From assembly GCA_963513935.1 (NCBI GenBank), contig OY740768.1, positions 48,127,089 through 48,191,088 on the forward strand: 64,000 nucleotides of DNA, given 5' to 3'. How positions within the stretch are numbered: position 1 is the first letter of the stretch; each line of letters begins with the position of its first letter. Origin of the DNA: Aphrophora alni (taxonomy: Eukaryota > Arthropoda > Insecta > Hemiptera > Aphrophoridae). The position numbers were made by a program, and so were the translations under genes. Below are positions 42,770 to 56,407 of the stretch, one piece after another. The notes beneath the pieces are model-generated. The model was not told where the DNA came from. It searched no databases and worked only from the letters and a program-made list of their open reading frames with translations.

Positions 42770-42816
42770 TAAAACATATAAACAACATAAATATTTTATG
42801 TTGTTTATATGTTTTA
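42770..42816. repeat. Perfect palindrome, 22-bp arms
   Basis: Arms 42770-42791 and 42795-42816 are exact reverse complements around a 3-nt loop TAT. The third such near-loopless hairpin in the window. Confidence 0.85.
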
Positions 42817-43828
42817 CTACATAACTTTTTTACTGTCGAATCGTAAATTTTTAAACGTTATGTATAGCAAATTTTAAATTTCTTAACCAATCTATAAATT
42901 TACCTTTAGTTTATTTAACTAACGATATGAAAAGAAGACGTGATACTATAGTTATGTTACGAAAATACAACCAAAATTATACGATTTCATCACTAAAATA
43001 TATAGAACTACTTACATTCACTCAGAGTTGCACTCACACTTAAAAAATCAATATCGTTCATACACTCCTCGATTAATAATTGATTTGTCAAAAGTCATTA
43101 AAGTCAAACTCAAAATTATTTTTCTTCAATTAAAATTAAGGTTCCGTAATAATTTTCCAAACTTAACATAGCAGATACTAATAACTTTAGGAAAACAATT
43201 AAACAATCTCAATGCTCTGCATGAATAAAATACAATTGAAACTGGTAGGTTAGTTTTCGGTACATTAAAATGAAATTTATTTCATAGATCTCAAGATCTA
43301 CTTTTGCATTTGCAAGACCGACAAATTATTGCATTTGTTAAAGAACCTCTGCTAATGAATGTTCCCAAAAAACTATATACATACAAATTCCTAACAGGCA
43401 AAATATTCTATACTTAAAAGTGGAGTGAAGATTGTTCGGTTTTCCGTTGGTTTAAAATAATGAGTATATTCTTTTGACCCATTTATGATGGGTTTTAACC
43501 TTGTATAATACGCCCCGACCCTAACTGGAAGACCATACTCTAATTTCGAATTCACAAGAGCACATAATAAATAGTTTTATAATTTTTACTATTGCATAAA
43601 TATTTTAGCTTGTATAACATTCAAATATATTTGTTTAATATATTTTTAAATATATAACTAATATCCTTACGTCATCTTTGAATCAACTACGAATCCTAAA
43701 TATTTGATATGATCAACTTATTCCGTAGCACTTGCATTTACTTAAGTTAAATTTGTACCGTAGTACTTCGGAGGTTTTGCAAATCAAAGTAAGATATTCG
43801 CGTCATATTGAAAATAATTTACTTAGTT
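42817..43828. other. AT-rich noncoding DNA
   Basis: I see nothing supportable here; the left part may include further decayed sequence of the adjacent minus-strand reverse transcriptase. Confidence 0.4.
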
Positions 43829-44576
43829 TTTCGACACATGACCATATAATTTCTTGTGAACCTGCAACGCAAAGCGGATATGACACTCTGCATGTTTGCT
43901 ATTAATTGCTCAACAGAATCGTTTTTATGAAACAGGGTTGTGTCATCACCAAAAGATTCAAGGTCGCCCAAGATGATTTTATTGCATAGGGTATTTACAT
44001 ATATTAAAAAGAAGGTACAAGAGTGAACAGACCAATGGGAGAAGCCATATCGAATATTACCTAGTTAATTTTAATTATTATTTACTTGAGTTCGTTTCGT
44101 TCTATCATTTATACACGAGCGAAACCAAAGTAAAACAACCTCTCTGATTCCAGCGTCAAACATCCGAATTATTAGAATGTCGTGACCCACTGTATCATAA
44201 GCCTTCAGGACATCTACAAAAATACCCAAGTTATATTTAACTTCATTTATACCTGTATAGACATATCTCATAAATTGCAGTAGTGCATTATTTTTATTAA
44301 ATTTTTCTCTAAATCCATATTGTTTAATACTAAAGAATTTGTCTAAAAAGTGTATTAACAACTTTTTCTGCAATTTTTAAAAACATCACAGTAAAACTAG
44401 GGTCAAGCTATGGGTCTATAAATACTACGATCCATTTTGTCCTTATTTTTATGATGTAGTTTAATGTACTCGGAAATTCACCATCACTCAAACTAAATAC
44501 ACGAGAAACACAGAAATATTTTCCGGAATTTATTTAACTAATATAGGTGTGATCTTTTCAAAACCAGGTGCTTTCC
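43829..44576 (-). pseudogene. CR1/Jockey-type reverse transcriptase fragment
   Basis: On the minus strand the order of blocks from high to low coordinate is that of a non-LTR reverse transcriptase. KAPGFEKITPILVK lies near 44532-44576, then SLSDGEFPSTLNYI. A 100-codon frame (44071-44373) has QYGFREKFNKNNALLQF and GIFVDVLKAYDTVGHDIL (motif A, catalytic D kept) and continues GIREVVLLWF. Finally FGDDTTLF, a changed YADDT box, is at about 43929-43963, followed by EQLIANMQSVISAL. Between the open frame and the DD box the region around motif B is scrambled. Frameshifts and stops make it a pseudogene, but it covers most of the polymerase domain. Confidence 0.85.
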
Positions 44577-46475
44577 TTTTTTGTAAAAAGTCTATTATTA
44601 ATATAACTACTAATAATTATTATTATATAAGAACGACTACTCTTGTTAACGTTAACAAAATTATCATATTTAACTGCGAAAGTTGGTACAAAATCTCATT
44701 AAAAATTAATTTTTCGTATAAGGTCTGAAGCTACAGTGCAAGAGAAGGATTTTAAAATGTTTCAATACCTACTGGATTGGAAACCTTTAGACTGCGAAAT
44801 AGTCTTTCAAAGAGATAATTTTATTTTTTTAGTACAGCTTCTTCTTCAATTAAATGTTAAATAGTTTTCCACTGAAGTTTAGGATCTTGTTTGGTCTCTA
44901 AAAATATAAGTGTAATAATTGTGTTTGGCTTTTCGTATTTGCATTGATTACCTTCTTTTTGAAAATGGTATATTAACGATATAAGTCGCTATAGTACGTT
45001 GTTTAATACTTTTTGAATCATTTATTTTTAATATTTATAAAATCTAATAGTTTAACGTTAATCCAGGTATTTAATTTTACTTTTGCCTTACTGCTAACCT
45101 TATCCCACACTTGTAGTGAATACATGAGACAAATGTCCACCATTTATAAGAGTAATCACGTAATTGATACCTCCAAAATCCGTGCATTGGGCGCCGTTCA
45201 CACTATTGAAACCAGCGACGATGTTCCCCATTCAAGGGTTACACTTGTGTTTTAATATATCTGTTGTTTAATAACACATATTAAGTTAGTTTTCGAAGTT
45301 AGATAAATTAAACTATTACCAAAAATGAAAGACCCAGAGACTTAGAATACTCTTTTAGCGTCTGGGTTTGAAAATAATTGGTCAAGAGAGACCGGATTGG
45401 AAAGATAAAAGAAATGGCGCCTGAACCAAGACAAGTTGAACTAAGCCATTCCAGGATCGCCAGTCCATCCCTTCTAATAATGAATACATTCGAGTAATGT
45501 TTGGTCATGGTTTATTCTCTTAGATGAGTCTAGTTCTAAGTCTATTCTTAGTCTAGACAGAATCATTAGTTATCGGCAGGGCCGCCAAGATCGGGGTGCA
45601 GTTCTTCGTCGCACACTAACGAAAATCATGTTTCGGTACCAATACAACTAACTGTCTTGAGTACGTTTGAGACCGAGCAGTGATCAGACATTTAACTGTA
45701 TGATCTCTACTCCTGCCACTAACCCGAAACAGAAACCATTTTGTACTTGATCGGAAACTGTTATACACTAATATTTTAAAAAACTTGAGCCATTTTAACC
45801 AAAAATGAATTCAGGAAGAAAATTCACAGCTTATTCTAAGTTAGTTTGGAATCATTGTATTTGTACAGAATCTGTAAAAGTATTCACTAAAAAGCTTCGT
45901 TATACACAAGTACTCACCATATCTACAACAATCTAATACGAATCAACAATAAGGCTTTTCAAAATCTCTATTAAACTGGTACTTCCTTATGTAAGAGTAT
46001 ACAGGACTTTAATGGATAAGTATTGAATCTTATTTAAAGGATATATTTTAGTGTGAGTGATAAAGAAAAACGTGAATGCTTAGTTAGCGTTTAGTATAAA
46101 GTATTATTCAAATAGTATGTTTTTAAGATACGTTAAAGTTTTGTGATATGTGCCGTCAAATAAATTTTTTTTAAAATAATAAAAAAATATTTAAAAAAAC
46201 ACCAAAGAACCGTCATAATTACGTCAGTTGACAAATACGTAGTACAAAAATAAATGGCAGACTCGTTTTAGGAACCTAATAACATTTGAGAATTTGTTAT
46301 TAGTTATGTTAGAGTAGATCTTTTAACCCAAAAAAATAATTAGTCTAAGTTGGATTTTCTTGATACTTAAGAGAGGCAACATTTCATGAGGTTTCTGCAA
46401 CTGTTAGCACTAAACGATTACTAAAGTTATAAATGTTATAGTTCACTATAGTTTATTATGATAGCTTATGTATCA
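44577..46475. other. Noncoding DNA, partly less AT-rich
   Basis: The part from 45100 to 45730 is less AT-rich than its flanks and has protein-like short frames on both strands (such as 45308-45508 minus), which suggests old transposon or gene debris. I could not recognise a domain. Confidence 0.4.
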
Positions 46476-46506
46476 CTGAGGATGGCGACTTTGTCGTTGT
46501 AACGCG
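46476..46506 (+). other. CTGAGGA-stem-GTAAC motif
   Basis: CTGAGGA is followed by a short hairpin (GGCGAC / GTCGTT with a TTT loop) and GTAACGCG. A similar arrangement occurs at 38416-38440 (TTGAAGA, TGAC/GTCA stem, GAAAC). The layout resembles the core of a hammerhead ribozyme (CUGANGA, stem II, GAAA) but key bases are off, so I treat it as a shared repeat-family motif only. Confidence 0.3.
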
Positions 46507-46643
46507 TTTGATTAGGTAAACATAATTTTTGTGAGATCTTGCGTTCTTTTCTATCTAGTATTGGAGTTATTATATCCTATAATTATTCGTATTAATTTCA
46601 TTGTAACAATATTGTTATGCAAATTATAGCTATGGAAATGTAT

Positions 46644-46750
46644 TGAGACGGACGGCCCCTAGTTGGGCGCTACTTGAGACCGTCTACCCCACGTTGAGTG
46701 CCAATTAAGACGGTCAACCCCTACGTTATTGCGACACTTGAGACTTGTCC
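46644..46750 (-). repeat. Tandem repeat resembling a tRNA-Lys primer-binding site
   Basis: Three diverged units (46644-46674, 46675-46705, 46706-46738; 31, 31 and 33 bp) and the start of a fourth. On the minus strand the shared core is close to AGTGGCGCCCAACGTGGGG followed by GACGGTCTCA. The core matches the classic tRNA-Lys(CTT) primer-binding site of LTR elements, including the AG spacer seen before the primer-binding site of the LTR element at 58784. No LTR or open frame is recognisable next to it. Confidence 0.65.
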
Positions 46751-49700
46751 AATTTATCTGCTAAGTCTTCTTTGCTATTTCATTGTGTCTCTACTCGCTA
46801 CGGTTAAGATTCATTTTGGTCGCATCCTACTTTCTATTAACATTTACGTCGGTTGACCTCACAAGATAATTGTAAATCCACTATTTTTCGGATTTTTTTT
46901 TCCTATTGAAATGTATAACAATTTGTTTATTACAAAATTTTATATTTAATGATTAACCTCGATTTTAACTAAACTAGCTCACTTGTTTACTCAGATATGA
47001 TAAAGACCCTCCTCTAGGTTCGTACCATTTGAAAGAATATCGTTTATTTTTCTATTTTTTTCTTTTTTTTTATTGAAAAGAGTCAATAGAAGGAAAATGT
47101 GTTTAGAATCACTGAAACCAAAACCGTTACAATCCACATTAATCTCGAATTCCATATTTTTCAGTTATAACTTCTTAAATTTACTGAAATACTAACTTAC
47201 CCGTCTTGTGATTTAATTTAATGGTTAAACCATTACGCGTTTCGGTATTTATATCCCATCATCACAATAACGGAAAAAAGGTCAGTATTTGAAAGTTAGT
47301 AATACGGTGTGACTTGGAAACACGTTTATTTTGTATTTGTATAACATTTTCATTGACCCAGAAATAATTATTTAAGGAAATAAGGTATATTTCGTCATAT
47401 GTTATTCTTTACAATTTGACAAAGCTTCAAATACAACTTCATAAAAGCTTTGGCTAGAGATGTGCCTTCTCAGGTTTTGAGATCTGCACCAAATACAAAA
47501 TGATTCATTCTCTCTACAACACTTTTACCAATTAATTAGTTGACGATGCTTCCTAGACGGAACAAATCCTCCTTTATTCAATTACCTTCCATCTTTTACT
47601 TGATAAACAGAGTTTGTCCACAATCATACAAACTCCTATTTGTTTCGTGAATTTACTTTACACACCAAACATTTTCCACTTAAGTCGAACTAGAACCAGA
47701 TTCGAATTTGAAACTGTTGTGTGTTAAAATATATCTTATATCGGTACTATCAACTTTGTTATCTAATATGAATAGATTTTGAGAATCCAACAACTTCCGG
47801 ATTATATTTGTTATTATTATTTATTTTTAAATAGTTATGAACACAAATTTTACAATCTAATACGGTAAATTGGAAATGGAAAATTCACCAATGAAAGCTC
47901 AATATATGTTGAGTCTGATATAAAAATGGAAACAATTGTTCTGCTAATTCAATTCTCTCTTTTTTGGCATTCGAAACTTATGCTAACTCTACATTTTAGA
48001 GTAGAGGGGTGAATTCGTTTATTCATTATTGAATACTCGTATCTGTTTTTCTCTCAGAACTACTTACTTTTAATTGCCTTGGAATTAAATTTTGTGACAA
48101 CCTAATAAAAATTTAAATGAAACGTAAATTAAGACTGACAGGCAATATTAAAAAATCACTAAGCTAACTTGGATATTTTAATTATAATAAAAGCAATTAA
48201 TTTATAAAACTAATTAAAATATTGTTTGTAAACAGAAATCCTTATACTTATGAAAATATAAATCAATTATATGTAGTAATTTGACGTTCCATGGAAATCA
48301 TACATGAAACATTAATGAAACATAGTATTCTATGAGACATAACTTACGTAAATCATAGTATGAAAGTGTTTTAACTGCAAACAAGCGCCTCCAAATAAAA
48401 CGGTATGAAATAAAGTAGGCGGATCTTACAAGGCAGCTAATAGTGTCACAAGCTAATAGTTGTTTCAAATAGAAACAGTTTACAATAACTATATTACAAA
48501 GCGGATATAAATAGAGTTATTTTGGTAAAATGTGGTTATACGTTATTGTTATAAGTTAAAATTTAGTTTGTGGTAGCTTGTTATAAGTATAGGAACAAAC
48601 GTACAATGAAAAAATTTAAATAAATATAAATATAAACAGGAGATGGAGGATAAAAATAATAATATAAGTAAGGAAAAGATGGTGGTTGATCAAAGTATGG
48701 AAAATGAGAAAACTAATAAAATACTCATCATAAAGCTTTTATTTCTTTTAATTGTTCTTTTGTTGTTGAATTTTCAATTCTATATTGGAGGACAGGGAGA
48801 TGTTTAATAAAAATAATGTTAGATTTTGTGAAACATTGTATTAAAAATGTAACTTAACTAAACTGGACAAGACATAATAACAAAAATGCGTTTGAAAGCA
48901 CAAGATATTATTAGTAATAACGATATAATTTCAAAAATGAAATTAATGTAATTTGTGAAACTTTTTATAATAAACCTGTGTCTAAACATTATTAGTCAAA
49001 ACATATAAAAACAAAATTGTATTTGATATACCATCGAATTATTTATGTAACTTATAATAAAAATGTAACTGAATCTGATTGGATACAGCATAAGAAAACA
49101 ACAAAGCATTTGAACTCTCGTACGGCTATCAATAGTACCGATTCGATGAATAAGAAAAGTGTCAGAATTTAACAATTTGAAAATTATAATAAATCAAGGG
49201 ATATAATGCACATTTTGTTTTTCAATATTTATCGAGTAGATATTCTCTTGATATTAGTCCTTGTTCAAGTTGCGAACCAATCGCTCTTCATGCATTACAG
49301 ATGTCAGGTTCCTACTCTCAGATTCCTGATACTAGAATTCAATTTAATGACGAAGTCTTATGAAAGATAAAAATGCATTAAGCAATCTCGTAATCGTCTT
49401 ATTTCGTAGGCGATGTCTCAACTCTATATAAGATGGAGAACAAAATATTGTGTAAAATAAGGATAACTTTTAATGCCGATCAAAGCGTCCAACTGATCAA
49501 ACGTAAATAGTAGTCAAAGTTAAAATGATAAAAACTATATTCGGAGATTTTATCGTATTGGAGAGTGAACACTTTCAATGCTTACTTCCCTCACGATATT
49601 CTAAATCGAGTGATGATACTATCTCAAGATTTAACTATACGAAAAAAATTTTTTTTCCAAACTTAAATCGATCATAATACAATCACCAAATTACCGTTCA

Positions 49701-52700
49701 GCATTCGAAACGAGTAAACTTTAGATATCTTTCAAACAAAAATAATAGGTACTAGTTGGATATCTTGTAGTAGGTGATTTGATTTCTTTTATTTAACTTC
49801 ATCCATAAAGAGTTCAATTAATAAAAATAATGTTTTCCTTTTTTTCTTTCTTAAGGACATGGAAATTCCAGCTCAGATATCATATCTAGTAAATTGAATT
49901 GGGAAGGAAATATCAGTAGTTATACAGGTGTAAAATGTACTTATACATATAGATATTTAATACGTGTGCGGCATGTTTACTATCACTATAGATTAAGTCC
50001 ACTTTTTTTTTTAACTGCAGTGTGGTTTGAATGTATTTATTCAAACGTTAATAAAATCCCAACCACTCGTGAATGTAGGACTTATACTCTTGTAGGAAAA
50101 TATGCATAAAAGAACATCAATAGGTTTTAACCCATAAAAGCGAATTCAGCAAAATCATATTTTATTCCCTTGGCAGCGAACTTACAAAGGAAGTGCCCGC
50201 TGACATCATTGTCCTTTCAGATTTATTCGCTGGAGTTTTTATACGCTTTTCTTCAGGAAAACTTTACAAATAGACATTTCTAACTTTATAAATGTTTATT
50301 TACCGATAGCTTGGGCTCGCACACGCAAACACCAAACACACACACACACGTGCGCGCGCACACACTCTTTTTAAAGTCATCCAGAAACCGTGATATGATT
50401 TAGAATGGTAATTTACAAAATCTTCGAAATTATATGATCTATAAGGTTACATGTTCAATTATAAGCTGAGTGATAATATAAATCTAATTTAATTAAATGT
50501 AGACAACATTGTTTTCAAAGAGAATACTTCTGCTACTATTGATTCTCATTATAAGGAACCTTAATAAAATATGATAGTCTTCCAATACCTAAAATCAAGT
50601 TAATGAAATAAAATCAGTAAGTAATAACAGCCATAAAGGGTTGATTTCACGAAATAGTCTCATCCCTTACTCTTTTAGGAGTTTTACTTTGTTACTAGTA
50701 TACAATAAATAAGTCTTAGATGAACTTTTATAGATACTGTAATATTACCCTAAACATAGTTATTTCACATCGTTTCCAAATAGTGTGTTACTTTAACTTT
50801 ATTTGTAGCTGGGGATACTAGCTATATGTTTGGACATCTTTTATTAAAATAAACAAGTAAAAAACATTACATAAAACAAAAATGTCAAATCTAAATTAGC
50901 TCCTTAATTAAATAATAGTTCAAAGTAATACTAATATTCAATTATTAATTTTAGTCATGTTACAAAGAACTTGCACACCTGTCTTAAAATTATGGTTGAA
51001 ACTTTATACGATCAAGTGAGTTTATACTCAATTACTTCATTCAACTTCGGAAGCATAATATGGTTTACTGTAAAGTATGATATCAGTAATTTAAAACATC
51101 ACCTATGAAGATATGTTATAATTTTGAAAATTTATTTCATATAGAATTTATTACTACAGTGTCTTGGAAATTATAACAACTGGACGAAGAAATTCTATTA
51201 TTAGTGCGATTAAAATAGGTAAAAGTGACAACAGTTTGGAAAAAATAATTTGTATCAAACATTTTAAAATGTTTTTATTAACAATAAATATGAATTAAGC
51301 AATGATTCTTTGACAACAGTCTATTTTTTTGGGGGGGGGGGTTTACAAATTACTCTTACAAACATTTATCAATCCTTAGGCAAGGATATTTAAGAAAATT
51401 AGAATTAAACCGAAATAATATTAATAGTAATAAATAAAGAAAAAAACAGTACTCTTTTAAACATAAACGGTAACAAATATATGCAATGTTTATTGAACAT
51501 TATCATAAGTTAACTAAAAGATACCATACGTCATAATTATTGGATTAATTTGTTGTACTTAATTTTTATTGTTTACATACAGGAGTACATCAGATTTGCA
51601 TTCTCGAATCAATATCACTTTGCGTGAGAGATCTTTTAAACTTATAGGTTAAAATAAGTACAGAGACAAAATTAAAGTCTAAAGTTCTTAATATATTGTT
51701 AAAACAGATTTCAAAGATTTTGATAATTACAATGGAAAAGATCAATTGCAATAGGTCTGTATTAGTCAATAGAATATGCTAATCTAAAATATCAACGAAA
51801 ATTTTACTAACTTTCAAAATATTTTACAAAATGTAAGTGCCTACGTATTGGTTTCTATATATCTATCTCAACATTTAATTATGTAAAATGACTCCTTTTC
51901 GTGAAAACATTTCATATGTGTAAAGTATTTACTGCTTATTTACTTTACATAAGAAGCATCCTAATAATATTAGTGTATATACAATTTGAAGTTATATTAT
52001 ATTTGTTTTTAATTTTAGATTTTTCTAGCTCTTTTAAATTATGTGGCAGTTATTTTTAATAATATAAGTGTGTAATCTTCGAATCATAGAATTTGTTGAT
52101 AATAAGGCTATTTTAGATTTAATGTTCATGATTTTTTTCTTTCGCATTAATTTGTTGTTTTAGTTTTGTTGTTAAAATATTCATTTTGATTAGGAGATCT
52201 CCCTTACGTAAATTCCATAACAAAAATTCCTTACATTGTGCTCTTAGTTTCTATTCGTATCACTTCGAGTTTTACTTGAAACAACTTACTTTAATTTGTT
52301 AATATTTTTTTTATATAGATTATAAATTTATATTTCTCAATTAACACTTAATACTATTAATTAATTAAAAGATAATTGTTTACCATTGACTTCCTTCGTT
52401 AGTATATGGCAGTGTGGCTTCTGTTTATATATTATCAACCGTAAGGAAATTTCACATTTTTGTGTATACTAAAGTTCATGTAAGTAAATTTTGAAGGCTT
52501 AATGTTATATATAGTTCCTTTTATGGCTGGGAACGTTATGTTTATTTACCATATATATGACATATGTTTTTATTTAAACCTGATTTTGTTTCTTGCGATC
52601 TTGTGTCACAACTAGTTTCATCTCAATGTTAATTTCCTATAGCAACTACATTAAAGATATTTGTTTTTATTATACCTCTCACAATATTTAGATAGGTAAA

Positions 52701-55700
52701 ACATAAGGAAAATTTATTACTGATTTATAAATAAATCTAATCTTTTCAAGTCTAGTATAAATACTTAGTATTATTACTTTGAAGTCATTATTTTACCTTC
52801 ATACACTCATCCCTTGGTATATTCATGTTAATAATATTTAGGATGAATTAAATCAAACAATGTATAGTTTTAATATGTGTTTACACTATGAACATCGATG
52901 TTTCATAGTTGTTAATGTATTAGTAAACTCAATCATTTTGTCAGTTTATATATAATGAGACTTATATGTTTCATGTCTACCTTAAATAATCCATTTTATC
53001 ACATTTTAATTGGTGATGAGTTCCCAATCCAGAATTAAGTAAAACATCTTTAATTAGAATTAATTAAATTACTAATAGTTTATTTTACTAATATACTAAC
53101 GTTGTTTAACCTTTTGTAATTATTTTAATGATTGAAAACTAATGATTGTATCAAATTATCCAACTACAAAAAACAATATTTTTCATTTATATATGTTTTC
53201 AAACTTAACATATACTTGTTTATTTATGATTTATTTATATTGATTATAAGTAAATGTGATACCGTGTAATCAGTGTATTTATATCATTCATTTCTTTTAA
53301 TATTTGTTAAGGGTGTTAGCAGTAAAGTCTTAATATAATATATCTCTAAGAGTAAAACAAAAAAGAATGGACAGATATATATTAATTGATTTATTGAGTA
53401 TATTTGGAGAGTAAAATGTGTTCGAAACAGAATAGCTAAGCTTGTTATGTTATTTGTTTAAAATATATTAAAAAGAAGTTAGAGAGTAGGAATGAAACTA
53501 GTGGAAAAACTTTGCAAAATATAATTTCCTACAGCTCTCTTATTTTACTTTTGTTTCCGTATTTCATTATTAAATTTTCAGTTTTCGAAAGCTTCTTTTA
53601 TTGTTTTCTTGATATCTTGAAGTTTTATTGAATCATAAACCTGGAGCTGTTGCTTTCTTTACCTAATTATAAACATATCTCACCCTACAACGTTAAACAT
53701 GGAGCAAATCTCGAGTAGCAGATTGTAATTTTATCCACTCCAACCAAACATCCACCCTTATAATATTTCTAAATTTAACGTATAATTTTGATAAAAGTTT
53801 TATATTAAGTAAATTGTTTAAGCTCCAATTTGGTTATTATTTTCATTAAATGAATGTTCCCATTACGACCACTTTCTTTTCCTCAAATAATTCATATTCC
53901 TAACTTGCTTGGCTCCTGTAGTTGAATATTAATTTAAGTCGAGGAATGTTTCATCCATGAATATTTACCCTATCAGAATCATTTATATCCATCAATATTT
54001 CTAACATTTATAAATTATTTCTAGTATATGTTAGAAAAGGTTAAACTGGATAATTCGTTTTTACTTTAAAAATGAATTATGTGAAAACAAAACTTTACAA
54101 CAGTGAATATGTAGAGAAGAGCCATTAAAAATATATTGATATTTTTTTTCAGATTGTGAATGTAAAAGTTGTATGGTGACATTTATATTCTTACTTAAAT
54201 TTTCTACAAAACAACCTTTATGTCAGACAGATATGAATTCAAAATTTTAATTTTTTCTCTTATAATTCATATATAAATTTTATGACTAAATTATTTTGAA
54301 TTTGATATGTAATTTTACACAATTACCAAGCTAATCCATTAGACCAGTTCATTATGGACTAGATAAAGTACATACCAGTTTATAAAAGAAATGCTAACAA
54401 ATATTAGAATATACTTAACAAGATATGCTTCATTGTAAGTATCTTTCTAGTTTGTTTTAATAGAGTATAAGTTGTTTCAATATGTAAAAAATAAAAAATA
54501 ATAAAATAAATAAATAAAAAAATAAATAATAATAATCAACCATTTGACAACTTTCATTACCGCCAGCTATCTGAGAATCCCAAATGTTTTATAAAATTTG
54601 ATAAAAAAATTAACATTATGTTTCAAAGTCAGTATGATTTAAAAAAGAGGAATACAGTGATTAATCCAATCACCAAAATAGTTGAATTTGATTTACAGAT
54701 TTGGATAGGAGGGACTTAGTTTTATTTCTTATTTCTCACCAATGTTTTTTTATTTATTTATTTTACATTGTTGATATTCATTACTTAATTGATAAATTAG
54801 AACATTTTATAGTTATTTGAGAAATACACCAGCCTTAATAAAAATATAGCATGTAAATAGTAAAATATATGTGAGCTTTGAACCGAATGGTAAAAAACTT
54901 TATCATTTCTAGTAACACAAATTATTGAATCAATATTTTGGTCTCATAAGAGGAAATAATTACTTATAATGAGTACAATATTCATAGACCACCTTTTAAT
55001 ATTTTTAAAAAAATGTATTGAAACAAGGTCGTTACTTTTATAAAGCATTGTATGATGTAATTTTATAAATTGAGGAAAATATAGGAACTAAATATATACT
55101 TGAACTCGAAACCTTTAATAAACGCTATGCGGTAATTACCACTAAGTACAATATGTGGGGAGCGTTAACACATTATGTAGAACATTACCACTGTTCCCTT
55201 TACATCGGTGTGGTTACAGCTCATTAAAACATACTAAGCAATATTTTGCACTTAAGATTTAATTGCAGGGTGTATAATGTAGACAAAATACTCTAAAAAT
55301 AACTAAAAATATATATATTTTTTATCATATACAAAATCTATAGCATGCAGACCAAAATGATTTATTATTAAATTAGTTATTTATTTTACTAATTTAATTA
55401 CTAGAATCTTATTGAATGTATAAAATATGTACGAGTTTAGGCATTTAATGTAACATGTAAATTTACAATGATCTGTGTCACGACTAGTCAATTAAAACGT
55501 TTAACTTTAAAGGTTATGCAGCCTGAAATAGCATTCCAGGTAATCACTCCACATACATTCAGAGTGTCTATTATGACTGTTAAACCTCTTATCTACTAGG
55601 TTTAACTAAAAGACTTATCATTAATAAATTTTAATATCAAAATATTCTTCAATTTTTTATTACTATAACAAGGAATCAGTGGAAATTTTAGTTTCGATTC

Positions 55701-56324
55701 GTCGTTATTTTGTAAGTAATAACAATGCAAATCAATAAGAGATATATTATTATTGATGTATTTTTTTACGATTAATGAAATTTAATGTAGTTAACCATAG
55801 ATATAGTAATAGTCTTATAAGTAGCTACTAACTCAATAAAGTTTTATACAAATTTACTTAAACTCATATTTTTCTTTAGTTCTCCTGTCACTAATAATAT
55901 ACTAAATTACTAACAAAAAACGAACACACACGAGCTTTTTAATAAATATTCACACAAATATATTAGATACTGAATGTCAGCATTTTTCAAATTAATATAA
56001 TACGATTTAAGTTTAAATATAAAGTTTACCTTTAAATGCTTTATAGTTCTGGTCAATTACTTCATTAGATACTGTTGATTTTAACTAATTTCATTATGGT
56101 CTATACACAATTTAAACGAAACCTTGTTCTTGAATTTCGCCCTTCCAATAAAAACGGATATTTAGTTAAAACAATATTTAAAAAAATAATTGTCCTAGAA
56201 TCTCTGATAATTTTGTTTTAAATTTGACCATTAATTGTAACCCAACCAATTTTCGATATTACATGTAAAGTGTATGCACAATGAGGGAGAAGTACAATGA
56301 CAGCTTATAGTTTTAACTTTTCCC

Positions 56325-56327
<3 letters not shown>
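46751..56327. other. AT-rich noncoding DNA
   Basis: Contains a compound CA/CGTGCGCG repeat near 50320-50366 and a T7G11 run at 51324-51341. There are only short open frames (up to about 71 codons) with no motif. I see no gene or transposon I can support over these nearly 10 kb. Confidence 0.5.
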
Positions 56328-56396
<69 letters not shown>

Positions 56397-56407
56397 GACA
56401 CACACAC
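56328..56407. repeat. (CA)n microsatellite at the LTR insertion point
   Basis: About 32 copies of AC, then GACAGACA and four more CA, ending exactly at the first base of the 5' LTR. The minus-strand open frame across it is an artefact of the repeat. Confidence 0.95.

Noticed and set aside
45308..45730. Less AT-rich region with a 66-codon minus frame
   Set aside because: Possibly old transposon or gene debris, but nothing recognisable in any frame.
46476..46506. Functional hammerhead ribozyme
   Set aside because: GAA after stem II is changed to GTAA, and I could not find convincing stems I and III.
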